Below, piece after piece: positions 19,794 to 28,115 of a stretch of DNA of 64,000 nt (positions within the stretch are counted from its first letter, which is position 1; every line of letters begins with the position of its first letter). The stretch is taken from assembly GCF_900143245.1 (NCBI RefSeq), contig NZ_FRDK01000001.1, positions 434,001 to 498,000 on the forward strand. Direction: 5' to 3'. The notes under the pieces are model-generated. The model was not told the origin of the DNA. It saw only the letters and a program-made list of their open reading frames with translations, and made no database searches. A program made the position numbers and the translations under genes. Source of the DNA: Flavobacterium fryxellicola. GTDB lineage: Bacteria; Bacteroidota; Bacteroidia; Flavobacteriales; Flavobacteriaceae.

Positions 19794-19899
19794 TCAGATA
19801 AAAATAATCGCTATTTTTCCTTCAAAAAAACCCAAAATAATAAAGAAGAACTGAGCGTTACTGCGATATTCTGTAGAAATAAAAATTGAAAACAAAAAT

Positions 19900-20661
19900 A
19901 TGATTCAAATCAATGCCATAATTATTAGCAAGAATAAAGAGACTTTAACACTTTTAGAAAAATTTGTTGAAGAAAACTTTATGATTATGAAAATAATTGG
20001 GGATGCGACTTCGGTAAATGAGGGAATAAACTTGATTAAATTAAAAAAACCGGAAGTCATATTCGTAGACTTATTATTTAAAGATGATTCTTTTTTTGAA
20101 ATGCTAAATCAACTGATGTTCAATACTCCAAAACTGGTATTCATATCGGAACATGAACATTATGCCGTAAAAGCGTTCAAATACAATGCTATCGATTTTA
20201 TATTAAAACCAATAGAATTCAACAACGTTATCTTGGCCATTTATAAAGTGATTAGAATAATTGAAATGGAACGCAGCTATCAGGATCAAAAAATAAACAA
20301 TATCAATATTCTGAATGCACAAAGCCAGAGTAATGAATTTGTCGCCGTTGCATCACTAGACAAAATTGAATTGATTCGCATGTCAGAAATTATTTTTTGC
20401 AAAGCAGATGGAAAATATACCTGCTTTCATCTTATTGATGGAAAAATAATAATGTCAAGCAGAAATTTAGGCGAATATAGTGCCATTCTCGATAACAATT
20501 ATTTTTTTAGAATTCATCATTCCTACATTATTAATCTTAGGCAGATTGCCAAAATTTCCAAAAAAGACGGGTATTTTTGCGAATTTTCAAATGGAATTAT
20601 TTTACCTGTTGCAAAAAGACGACAAGAAGATTTTAACAAATTTATAAAGCTTAAAGATTAG
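19900..20661 (+). CDS. LytTR family response regulator
   Basis: A 253-residue DNA-binding regulator with an N-terminal receiver (1-120) and a C-terminal LytTR domain (about 148-250). The phosphoacceptor is Asp57 in VIFVDLLF and the conserved lysine is in FILKPIEF. The N-terminal acidic pair is missing (IIISKNKE), so metal binding and phosphorylation may be weak. LytTR features are CKADGKYTCFHL, RIHHSYIINL and LPVAKRR. It lies about 100 bases after the first stand-alone regulator on the same strand, so it may be the transcriptional output of the cluster. Target genes are unknown. Confidence 0.9.
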   Translation: MIQINAIIISKNKETLTLLEKFVEENFMIMKIIGDATSVNEGINLIKLKKPEVIFVDLLFKDDSFFEMLNQLMFNTPKLVFISEHEHYAVKAFKYNAIDFILKPIEFNNVILAIYKVIRIIEMERSYQDQKINNINILNAQSQSNEFVAVASLDKIELIRMSEIIFCKADGKYTCFHLIDGKIIMSSRNLGEYSAILDNNYFFRIHHSYIINLRQIAKISKKDGYFCEFSNGIILPVAKRRQEDFNKFIKLKD

Positions 20662-20738
20662 AACTCAAAGATAAATAGTTTAAATAGTGCAGGGTTTCAT
20701 TCAAATTCTTTCAAAAAAAGCTATTCTAATTACCTATT

Positions 20739-20755
20739 AAAAAAAAAAAAAAAAA
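20739..20755 (+). repeat. Run of 17 A directly before a response regulator start
   Basis: Seventeen consecutive A residues end two bases before the ATG at 20758. A homopolymer of this length is prone to slippage and sits where it could affect translation initiation. Confidence 0.8.
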
Positions 20756-20757
20756 TC

Positions 20758-21168
20758 ATGATAGAAGAATTAAAATCAAAATTTGAAAGAGTGATGATCA
20801 TAGATGACAACTTTACTGATCTCTACATATCATCACGCATCATTATTAAAAATAATTTTGGTAAAAAAGTTTTAGAATATTCCTCTGGAAAAGAAGCATT
20901 AAAATACTTGCAGGACCATCAGGAAAATATTGCATTATTACCAGAGGTGATTTTTATAGATATATACATGCCATTAATGTCAGGATTTGAGTTTTTGGAG
21001 GAATACAATAAACTTTCCCCTACTTTAAAAAGATACTGTAAGGCATTCATTATTTCATCAACAATTGATGATTTTGACATTGTACGGTCAAGCATAGATC
21101 AAAACGTTGTTTTTTTTCAGGTAAAACCAATTACTAAGGAATTTCTTAAACTTATTAATGCACATTAA
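20758..21168 (+). CDS. Single-domain response regulator, paralogue of the one at 19395
   Basis: CheY-like receiver of 136 residues. It shares nearly the same layout as the regulator at 19395, including KFERVMIIDDN, FIDIYMPLMSGFEF (Asp68) and VKPITKEF. Unlike its paralogue it keeps the K-P pair. The two are likely products of local duplication and may compete for the same kinase. The gene is preceded by a 17-A tract. No output domain is present. Confidence 0.88.
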   Translation: MIEELKSKFERVMIIDDNFTDLYISSRIIIKNNFGKKVLEYSSGKEALKYLQDHQENIALLPEVIFIDIYMPLMSGFEFLEEYNKLSPTLKRYCKAFIISSTIDDFDIVRSSIDQNVVFFQVKPITKEFLKLINAH

Positions 21169-21386
21169 AAACTAAGTTCTCCCAATTAAGCAATGGTTAA
21201 AATTTAATGTCGTATTTTTTTCCAAAATTGTTAAAATAAAATTTAAGTTTTCCTTTATATTTTGAAATGACTAGTAAGCCTCAAAACCCAGTTATTGCTA
21301 TTTTGTTCGTATTCATAGTATTTCTTTAAGTTTAACTCGAACGAGTACGGAGACAAAAAATAAATCAACACATCTATTTATTTCCA

Positions 21387-22127
21387 TTATTCAATTTTAA
21401 CCATAAATTTTTTTGATTTATGTATTGGAGAATTATCAAGAATTACGACTGTTTTTCTAACTGTTTTTGCTACAAAACGATCCATAAAACAGATTAATCT
21501 GTCAGAATTAAAAGTGCTTTCAAGTATTTCAAAATAAGCTTATTTTTACGAGTCATCATTCCAACCACATTCAAATATTTCCCTTTAGAGGCGGGTAATA
21601 ATATTGCATTTTCTATAGTTTGCCAAGCATAAGGAACATTTGGAGTCAATCGAAAATGACTTTGATCACCAAAATACAAATCGATATATCCATCATTTTC
21701 CAAACTCTTTAAAGTTTCTATTTGTATTAGTTTCATTCGAAATTGTTCTTAATTACGTTTATTTTTTAAAGAGAGTCGCACCCGTTTCCAGCTATAGCCC
21801 AGTATCTTTTAAGAAATTCTGCAATGTTTTTTTGCAGATTATAATATTGTGTTTTTCTTCAAAGTAATTCAATACATTTTTTAAATTTCTATTATGAATT
21901 TCTAGTTGCTCAGAAACCTCTTTTGAATACTCTTTTAAACGGGTTTTCGCACCTCTCCCTTCGGCTACAGCCAAGGAATCAATTCCGATTTCTTCCCATT
22001 TATCAAACCAGCGTTCAATCGTTCTACGGCTGACATTAAAAACGAAAGCAAGATCTTTAATGTTGTGTTTCTGATTTGATAAAATAATGCAATGACTGCG
22101 TTTTCTAACAGTATAATTAGGGCTATT
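21387..22127 (-). pseudogene. IS630 family transposase, decayed
   Basis: Reading the minus strand in pieces recovers an IS630-type transposase. Frame one gives a helix-turn-helix (IKDLAFVFNVSRRTIERW, then EGRGAKTRLKEYS and KKTLQNFLKDTG). A frameshift near 21795 follows, then GYSWKRVRLSLKNKRN, an in-frame stop near 21752, then the DDE segments YFGDQSHF and NVVGMM. A second frameshift near 21530 leads to the last readable block VVILDNSPIHKS, with a stop at 21387. The region of the third acidic residue is missing. The gene is inactive. No terminal inverted repeats or target duplications were found. Confidence 0.8.
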
Positions 22128-22584
22128 TTAATGCAAGTGTTTCAATACCGCAATATCTTCTATTTCACTGTTATATCTCTCTCTCAAACGAAAAATATCA
22201 CAAGTAGACAACATAAGACGGCATTATTTTATTCCAATTACTTATGTTTAAAAAATGATTTAAAAAAACATCTTTTTTAAACAAAATATATATTTATTTT
22301 AAATGCCTGCCTACCTGTATTGTGATTATACACAAATTTTACCAAATTAAGAAGTATTTATTTTCCTAATAACTGCACTAAGGAGCCATTTATCCCCTCA
22401 CAGTTTCAATTGCTACTTCTAGTTGTACACTTAAAAAAAAATCCTCGTAATTTGTTATTAGTTTCCAATGATTAGAACTTTGTGCTTGGAAATAAACAAT
22501 GGTAGTAGCTAGTGCCGCATATTTATTCCATGATTAGTATTTAATATAAGCACACTAATTATAGATTGAACTTTAATATCAGAT
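22128..22584. other. Gene-free AT-rich stretch
   Basis: I see no gene, terminator or clear promoter here. It separates the dead transposase from a small membrane protein gene and may include the lost end of the insertion sequence. Confidence 0.4.
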
Positions 22585-22809
22585 ATGAAAAAATCAAACA
22601 ATTTCGGAAATTACAGAACCGGTTTATTCCCAGCCCTCTTATTTTTATCAAATACTAAAGTTTTTAGTTTTAGTTTTGTTGAAACGCCACCAACTCCTGT
22701 TGGAATAGAGGAACCACCGGCCTTAAATTTAGGAAATTACATGATTCCTATGATGGTTTTTACAGTTTTACTCGCTTTTTATATCCTAAAAAAAAATAAT
22801 GGAAATTAA
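22585..22809 (+). CDS. Small proline-rich membrane protein
   Basis: A 74-residue protein with a hydrophobic N-terminal segment (about 13-32), a proline-rich middle (ETPPTPVGIEEPP), a C-terminal membrane segment (about 51-68) and a basic tail (ILKKNNGN). Small proteins with this layout are frequent in Flavobacterium and have no known function. It is probably exported with the Pro-rich part outside the inner membrane. It stands alone, between the dead IS630 and the trpS remnant. Confidence 0.5.
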   Translation: MKKSNNFGNYRTGLFPALLFLSNTKVFSFSFVETPPTPVGIEEPPALNLGNYMIPMMVFTVLLAFYILKKNNGN

Positions 22810-22976
22810 AAATTTGGTTTTAGTTTACCTCAAATATATATGATTTCATGTGAAAATCGTACTCTACAAAAATCACACTTCTATTCAAATAGATAGTTGA
22901 CCACAATCGGTTGGATAAGTACTAAATTTATCGTGCACGGATAGCGCTTAAGAGCAATCTAATAGATTCATTTCAA

Positions 22977-23072
22977 GCTTGACAAAATTAGCAAATTGGC
23001 GCTGAGAAAGCGGTGGCTGTTGCCACTGGCGTGCTGGCTCGAGTAAGAGAAAAATTGGGGTTTCAAGTATAG
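22977..23072 (+). pseudogene. Second, diverged copy of the trpS 3' end
   Basis: Reads LDKISKIGAEKAVAVATG, VLARVREKLGFQV and stop, matching the C-terminus of trpS (IGAEKAAAVANG, VLARVREKLGFEMQ). Most base differences are at third codon positions, so this is a homologous allele, not a recent copy. A 16-base block GAGTAAGAGAAAAATT is identical at 13114-13129 and 23041-23056. There is no start codon. It lies between a small membrane protein gene and dprA. Confidence 0.85.
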
Positions 23073-23086
23073 CAATCTATTTTTTC

Positions 23087-23155
23087 AACATATAAGTCAC
23101 GTAAGTTTTTTTAAGTTTACTGTTATTTCACAAAAGCTTTCATGACTTATATGTT
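23087..23155. repeat. 13-bp inverted repeat downstream of dprA
   Basis: AACATATAAGTCA at 23087-23099 and its exact complement TGACTTATATGTT at 23143-23155 enclose 43 bases. It lies six bases beyond the dprA stop (minus strand) and could act as a transcription end or be part of an intergenic repeat. Confidence 0.6.
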
Positions 23156-23160
23156 TACAA

Positions 23161-24261
23161 TCAAATCGCCTCAAACAATTTCCCCGGCAACGGCCGAATA
23201 ACACCTTTCAGCTCCATGTTCAATAGCATGCCTGATATTTTATAAATGGGGAAATCACATCGCAAGGCAATAATATCCATTAATTCTTTGCCTGTTTTTA
23301 ACAAATAATCGTAGACCTTTTGTTCGTCTTCCTCCAAAGTGACAAACAATTGTTTTTGTATGGGTTTTGAGTCTTTTTGAATATCCCAATTCAGTATGTA
23401 AATCAAATCCGCAGCGCTAGTGAGCACATTTGCTTTTTGAGTTTTGATTAAGTTGTTGCAGCCTTGGCTGTATTTATCGGTTACACGACCTGGAACGGCA
23501 AAAACATCGCGGTTGTAGTCGTTTGCCATATTTGCCGTAATCAATGAACCACCGCGATCCGCAGATTCAATTACGATTGTCGCTTCTGACATTCCTGCTA
23601 CAATGCGATTTCTTCGAACAAAATTTTCTTTATCAGGATTGGATGAACTCCAAAACTCGGTCATAAAACCCCCATTTTGCTCGACTTTAGCAACATATTT
23701 TTTGTGGGTTTTCGGGTAGATTTGGTTTAAACCATGGGCCACTACTCCTACCGTTTGTAGGTTGTGTTCCATGGCAAGTTGATGCGCCACAATATCTACT
23801 CCGTACGCAAAACCGCTAACGATTATGGGGTCGAGCGGTGCCAAATCTTCAATCAATTTTCGACAAAACTCCATTCCGTAAGAGGTAATCTGACGCGTTC
23901 CTACAATGCTAATTATTCTTCTGTTTTGTAAGTTGATGTTCCCTGAGGTGAACAGCAATAACGGTCCATCAATACAATGTTTCAGTCGTTCTGGATAATT
24001 TTCATCTTGAAAGTAAGCGACATTAATTTCATTGTTTTTTATAAACTCCAGTTCCAAAGTTGCTTTTTCAAAAACAGACTTGTCTTTTAAATTTTTTAGC
24101 AAAATGGATCCCACTCCATCAATGCCAGCAAGTTGTGAAGCCTTGGTATCAAAAACAGCTGCTGCAGAGCCAAAATGCGTCAGCAACTTTTTGGCCATGA
24201 TGTCCCCTACTCCTTCAATTCTTTGCAATGCCAATAAATAAAATAAATCCTGCTCTTTCAT
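23161..24261 (-). CDS. dprA: DNA-processing protein DprA
   Basis: Cytosolic protein that loads RecA on incoming single-stranded DNA during natural transformation. At 366 residues it has an N-terminal helix-hairpin-helix/SAM-like part (LQRIEGVGDIMAKKLL), a Rossmann-like core with SIVGTRQITSYG, VSGFAYGVDIVAH, TVGVVAHGL and ESADRGGSLITA, and a C-terminal winged-helix (about 300-366). All family motifs look intact. It is divergent from the HU/SPOR gene. The ancestral arrangement was probably trpS next to dprA, as the trpS remnant beside it suggests. Confidence 0.96.
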   Translation of the reverse strand: MKEQDLFYLLALQRIEGVGDIMAKKLLTHFGSAAAVFDTKASQLAGIDGVGSILLKNLKDKSVFEKATLELEFIKNNEINVAYFQDENYPERLKHCIDGPLLLFTSGNINLQNRRIISIVGTRQITSYGMEFCRKLIEDLAPLDPIIVSGFAYGVDIVAHQLAMEHNLQTVGVVAHGLNQIYPKTHKKYVAKVEQNGGFMTEFWSSSNPDKENFVRRNRIVAGMSEATIVIESADRGGSLITANMANDYNRDVFAVPGRVTDKYSQGCNNLIKTQKANVLTSAADLIYILNWDIQKDSKPIQKQLFVTLEEDEQKVYDYLLKTGKELMDIIALRCDFPIYKISGMLLNMELKGVIRPLPGKLFEAI

Positions 24262-24350
24262 GCTAATTATTTGAAGGTGAAATGTATAAATTTTTATGCG
24301 GATTGTTAATAAAAATTGTGAATAAAATTTTGATAACTATTTTCGTTGTA

Positions 24351-24358
24351 TAACTTTG
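24351..24358 (+). promoter_or_regulatory. -7 element almost touching the HU/SPOR start codon
   Basis: TAACTTTG matches TAnnTTTG, with its last base only five bases before the ATG at 24364. The predicted transcript would have a leader of about 0-4 bases. Confidence 0.5.
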
Positions 24359-24363
24359 TAACT

Positions 24364-25311
24364 ATGAAAATCGAACTATACATCGCGCAGCTTTTATACC
24401 GTTATCAATGTGTAACCGTTCCGGGTTTTGGAGCTTTTTTAACCGAAATCCAATCGGCTAAACGAAACGAAAGTTCAAATTCGTTTTCTCCTCCTAAAAA
24501 AATGATCGCTTTCAATGCGAATCTAAAGAATAATGATGGTCTTCTAGCCAATCATATTGCCTTAGCGGAGAAAACATCGTATGAATATGCTGTAAGCGCG
24601 ATTCAGTACGAAGTTTTTAATTGGAAAAAAGCCTTAGAAGAAAACGAACTTTTTTCTATAAAAAATGTGGGAGATCTTCGTTTGAACGCGGACAAAAACA
24701 TCGTTTTCACTCCCTACGATCAAACTAATTATTTGACAAGTTCTTTTGGGTTGGCTCCTTTTGTTTCTCCACTAGTAAAAAGAGAAATCTTTGAAAAAGA
24801 ATTTGCAGCACTAGAAGAAAAAGAAATCCTCACTATGATTCCTGAGGAAACCAAATCAGCTAATTCCTATTTAAAATATGCCGCTATTTTTGTGTTAGGA
24901 TTGGGAATTGCAGGAAGTATTGGGTACCCAATGTATCAAAACCAAATCGCCTCAGAAACCATTCTGGTTGAAACTGCCGTTCAAAAACAAGTACAAAACA
25001 AGATTCAAGAAGCTACTTTCTTTATTGAAAGTCCCATTCCGGCGGTAACTCTAACCGTAAAATCGACTGCCGAAATAAAAATGCCGTACCACATTATGGC
25101 AGGCGTTTATCGAGAAGAGAAAAATGCCAATAAAACGTTGCGCATTTTAACGCGCTTAGGATATGACGCCAAACGCATTGCTCCCAACAAAAACGGTTAT
25201 TTCCCTGTCTTATACGGAAGTTACGCTACTTTTGCCGAAGCTGAAAAAGCGAAACAAGAAATCAATGAAAAGCACAATCCAGAAGCTTGGATCCTGATTC
25301 AATCCTTATAA
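24364..25311 (+). CDS. HU-CCDC81 and SPOR domain protein
   Basis: Envelope or division-related protein of 315 residues from ATG 24364 (MKIELYIAQLL); an earlier in-frame ATG overlaps the promoter and is not used. Two HU-CCDC81-type segments fill about 1-140 (VPGFGAFLTEI, IKNVGDLRLN). One membrane helix follows (about 170-192, YAAIFVLGLGIAGSIGYPMY). A C-terminal SPOR domain (about 240-313) has YHIMAGVYREEKNANKTL and FPVLYGSYATFAEAEKAKQE. SPOR domains bind denuded peptidoglycan at division sites. HU-CCDC81 domains are of unclear function and lie in the cytoplasm by this topology. A terminator follows. Confidence 0.88.
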   Translation: MKIELYIAQLLYRYQCVTVPGFGAFLTEIQSAKRNESSNSFSPPKKMIAFNANLKNNDGLLANHIALAEKTSYEYAVSAIQYEVFNWKKALEENELFSIKNVGDLRLNADKNIVFTPYDQTNYLTSSFGLAPFVSPLVKREIFEKEFAALEEKEILTMIPEETKSANSYLKYAAIFVLGLGIAGSIGYPMYQNQIASETILVETAVQKQVQNKIQEATFFIESPIPAVTLTVKSTAEIKMPYHIMAGVYREEKNANKTLRILTRLGYDAKRIAPNKNGYFPVLYGSYATFAEAEKAKQEINEKHNPEAWILIQSL

Positions 25312-25339
25312 AAAAATAAAATCTTCGTGATTAAGACGG

Positions 25340-25375
25340 TCCCCAAAAAGTGAAAGCGATTTGGGGATTTTTTTT
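25340..25375 (+). terminator. Terminator after the HU/SPOR gene
   Basis: TCCCCAAA pairs with TTTGGGGA across a 12-base loop, followed by eight T residues. Confidence 0.85.
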
Positions 25376-25378
25376 AGG

Positions 25379-25460
25379 AGCTATTTCCAGCTATCCGCTA
25401 TATCTCTTGTAGTCTCGTTAAAAACGAGACTACAAGAGGATGCCGCTACTATCTGGGCTA
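25379..25460 (+). repeat. Dispersed intergenic repeat, short copy with 16-bp hairpin
   Basis: Begins AGCTATTTCCAGCTATCCGC and ends CGCTACTATCTGGGCTA. The same ends occur, inverted and around a longer interior, at 30477-30619. The interior here is a perfect 16-bp stem (25404-25419 with 25423-25438) around three A residues. The 370 bases that follow, up to chrA, hold no gene that I can see. Confidence 0.7.
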
Positions 25461-25829
25461 GGGAATTGATCTAATTTAAGCGTTTTACGTACTATTTGAT
25501 GAGTTTTTAAGTAGCTTGCGAGTTGATTATATTTCCCCAAGAGAAAAGTTTTTTTAAGGATTAATGGCGTTGTAAAAACACATTTTTGTATTTCTTATAA
25601 AAGTCCTTCAATGCTAACGATTTAATCCTTTTTTCGCTTTATAAAGCAACGTTGCAAAAGCCAGGTTATGTAGTTTTGATAAAAGTAGAAATTTGTTACA
25701 AAAAGAGTAAACGCGATGCTACTTCCTACACTATTGATAAGTAGTAAAGCTGTTGAATCAATTATTAAACCGGAACTTTTGTCAAAGCGATGTGGTGCAT
25801 TAGCCCTTCTTTTTCTAGCGCACTAGATT

Positions 25830-26960
25830 TCATAGCAATGACAGTAAATAACCAATAAGTGAACCACCTAAAACAACAAATGCATTATTCAATTTCTTAA
25901 AACGAAATGTTGATACAATACTTAAAACCGCAATGAATATTGTCCGCCAATCTGTAATTGTGTCTTTCCCCATATCTAAACAAACTGCTATAATGATTGC
26001 TACCGAAGCCACATTAACAGCATCCAAAAATGCAGAGAATAGTTTTGAGTTCCGCATTTTATTTACCAATGGATTGAGTAATGCAACAAAAACAAATGAT
26101 GGTAAAAAAATTGCGACTGTGGAGACGATTGCTCCTGTAAAACCGTTGATTTGATAACCAATAAAAGTTACAGAAGAAAAAACGGGTCCAGGCGTAAATT
26201 GCCCAACCGCAATCGCATCAATCAGTTGTTGTCTTGTTAAAAGTCCTGTTGATACTAATTCTGTATCAAGAAATGCAAACAAAACATAACCGCTCCCGTA
26301 AAGTATCGCGCCAATTTTTAAGAAAATCCAAAATAAGTTTACATTAATTGCAGAAGTTATTTCCGTGTTTGTGATTTGCAATATTGTTAATGGAAGCAAA
26401 TTTTTTACACTGTTTTGCTTATTATTACGCACATAAGCCAAAAAAAGGGCAAACAATCCTGCTCCAAACATTAGATAAATTTCATTAATGTGAAGCAAAG
26501 AACTAACCAAAACAATCATTCCGATTATTATTAATTCTGTGGATTTCAACGATTTTTTCGCTAAAGGGTATATTGCCACTAGTATAATGGCAATAATTGC
26601 CGGTTTTATTCCGTAGATAAATGGTTGCACTTCGGGCAATTGACCATATTGTTTGTAAAGCCAGGCAAAAATACCTGTGATGAATACGGCTGGTAAAATA
26701 AAACAAACACCGGCTACAATTAGACCTTTCCAACCGCCTTTTTCGTGTCCGATATGAATTGCCATTTCTGTGCTATTTGGGCCAGGTATTAAATTTGTCG
26801 CCCCAATTAAGTCAAGAAAATGTTGTTCAGTGAACCATTTCCTTTTTGAAACTACTTCGCTTTGCATCATTGCAATATGTGCCGCAGGACCCCCAAAACC
26901 AATAACGCCTAATTTTAAAAAAAGCTTTGCTAACTCTTTTAATTCGGCTTTACTTTCCAT
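25830..26960 (-). CDS. chrA: Chromate transporter family efflux protein
   Basis: Inner-membrane CHR family protein of 376 residues with two homologous halves and about ten hydrophobic segments. The N-terminal half has GVIGFGGPAAHIAMM and GATNLIPGPNSTEMAIHIG. The second half has GSGYVLFAFLD and AVGQFTPGPVFSSVTFIGYQ. ChrA proteins export chromate by proton-driven transport, and members of this length are usual. Its start overlaps the DoxX stop by 11 bases, so the two are translationally coupled. Whether this member moves chromate or another oxyanion is not shown by sequence. Confidence 0.9.
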   Translation of the reverse strand: MESKAELKELAKLFLKLGVIGFGGPAAHIAMMQSEVVSKRKWFTEQHFLDLIGATNLIPGPNSTEMAIHIGHEKGGWKGLIVAGVCFILPAVFITGIFAWLYKQYGQLPEVQPFIYGIKPAIIAIILVAIYPLAKKSLKSTELIIIGMIVLVSSLLHINEIYLMFGAGLFALFLAYVRNNKQNSVKNLLPLTILQITNTEITSAINVNLFWIFLKIGAILYGSGYVLFAFLDTELVSTGLLTRQQLIDAIAVGQFTPGPVFSSVTFIGYQINGFTGAIVSTVAIFLPSFVFVALLNPLVNKMRNSKLFSAFLDAVNVASVAIIIAVCLDMGKDTITDWRTIFIAVLSIVSTFRFKKLNNAFVVLGGSLIGYLLSLL

Positions 26961-27381
26961 TTTTCATTAGCTTGTTATCTATTGACCATCTGCCACCGCC
27001 TTTGATTAAAAGAAAATTACTGCCTAAAAGCATAGCCCAGTCTGTTCGGCTTCCATGAAGCATTCTCCAAAATCCTTCTTTGGCTAAAACTTCGGTTTTG
27101 GTTGTTGCGATAGCAACAAGCATAATAATGATTAACAGAATGCTTCCAAAACGAGTGAATAGTCCAAGTAATAGCAATGCACCACAAAGTATTTCTACAG
27201 TGCCCACAAAACTTCCTAAGAATTCAGGGGATGGCAAACCGATTTTTTCAAAGCGTCCAGCACCTAATGTTTCAGAGAAAAGAAATTTTTGTATGCCTTC
27301 AGAGAGAAAAACAGCTCCAACCATCAAACGAATTAAAATACTTGTTTTTGAGTTGTCTGTGTGGATAAATTTTTGAAACAT
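26950..27381 (-). CDS. DoxX family membrane protein
   Basis: A 143-residue membrane protein of the DoxX family, started at MFQKFIHTDN (27381) because the longer frame runs into the decayed upstream gene. About four hydrophobic segments are visible, with LIRLMVGAVFLSEGIQKFLF and GRFEKIGLP typical of the family. It overlaps the chromate transporter by 11 bases and starts two bases after the end of the cytochrome-like pseudogene. The three were thus once an operon. A redox role is possible but unproven. Confidence 0.85.
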   Translation of the reverse strand: MFQKFIHTDNSKTSILIRLMVGAVFLSEGIQKFLFSETLGAGRFEKIGLPSPEFLGSFVGTVEILCGALLLLGLFTRFGSILLIIIMLVAIATTKTEVLAKEGFWRMLHGSRTDWAMLLGSNFLLIKGGGRWSIDNKLMKNGK

Positions 27382-27383
27382 AA

Positions 27384-27861
27384 TTATTTGCAAATTGGTG
27401 ATTGTCTGTCTGTTGGAATTTTTACAGTAAAGAAAGGCACTTTCTCCAATGCGTGGCAACGATTACAGTTGATTATTAAGGTTTGAAAATCTTTATTGAA
27501 AAGGGCTGTGTCTTTCCATTCTAACGATTTTTTCATTTGTGGCAATACATAAGTCAAAAAGTGTTTTGCTAATTTTGCTCTTTTAGCTATTCGTTCAAGT
27601 CCGTTTTCAATTGCGATTTTTATTTTTTCTAATTGATAATTGGCATAGTCCCAATTCTGGTCTTGTCATCCCTAATACAATTCTTGGTAACGATAACCCA
27701 TTTCCAACATAGCATTATCAAAACCTCTGACTTGTTTTTCAATAGTTTTCATTTGCTTCGTTTTACTACCTTTTATCTACTCACATGATATATTTTCAAT
27801 TTCTTTGTGTTGATTGCAGGCAAAAATCCTAGCGTCACAATAAAAATAAATAGTTTTTCAT
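27384..27861 (-). pseudogene. c-type cytochrome-like lipoprotein gene, inactivated
   Basis: The minus strand from ATG 27861 reads a lipoprotein-type start (MKNYLFLL, then after a frameshift IFACNQHKEIENISCE). It continues as MKTIEKQVRGFDNAMLEMGY, then YANYQLEKIKIAIENGLERI and LIINCNRCHALEKVPFF to the stop at 27384. The CNRCH motif is a haem c attachment site. The reading is broken by in-frame stops at 27777-27779 (TAG), 27672-27674 (TAG) and 27666-27668 (TGA). The last two sit in a Y-x-G-x-Q-D block where Trp codons would fit. It ends two bases before the DoxX start. Confidence 0.7.
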
Positions 27862-28115
27862 TTTTTATCATTTCATAGTTTATAAGCTCGCTATTTTGTT
27901 AGGTCTGAAAAAAGCCTTAGTATGTCATTATTTCAAATATAGAAAAAATATATTTATATGCTACTACTAGTTATAAAAAACAGGAATAATGATGAACACC
28001 AAAGCAGTGGAAACGCTTTTCTTTTAATCTTAAAAAAAGAAAAGATTAGAACATATAGCGCAAAGATTCATTCTTAAAAACCACAACCACTCTGCTGTCA
28101 GAATAAATAATAATC

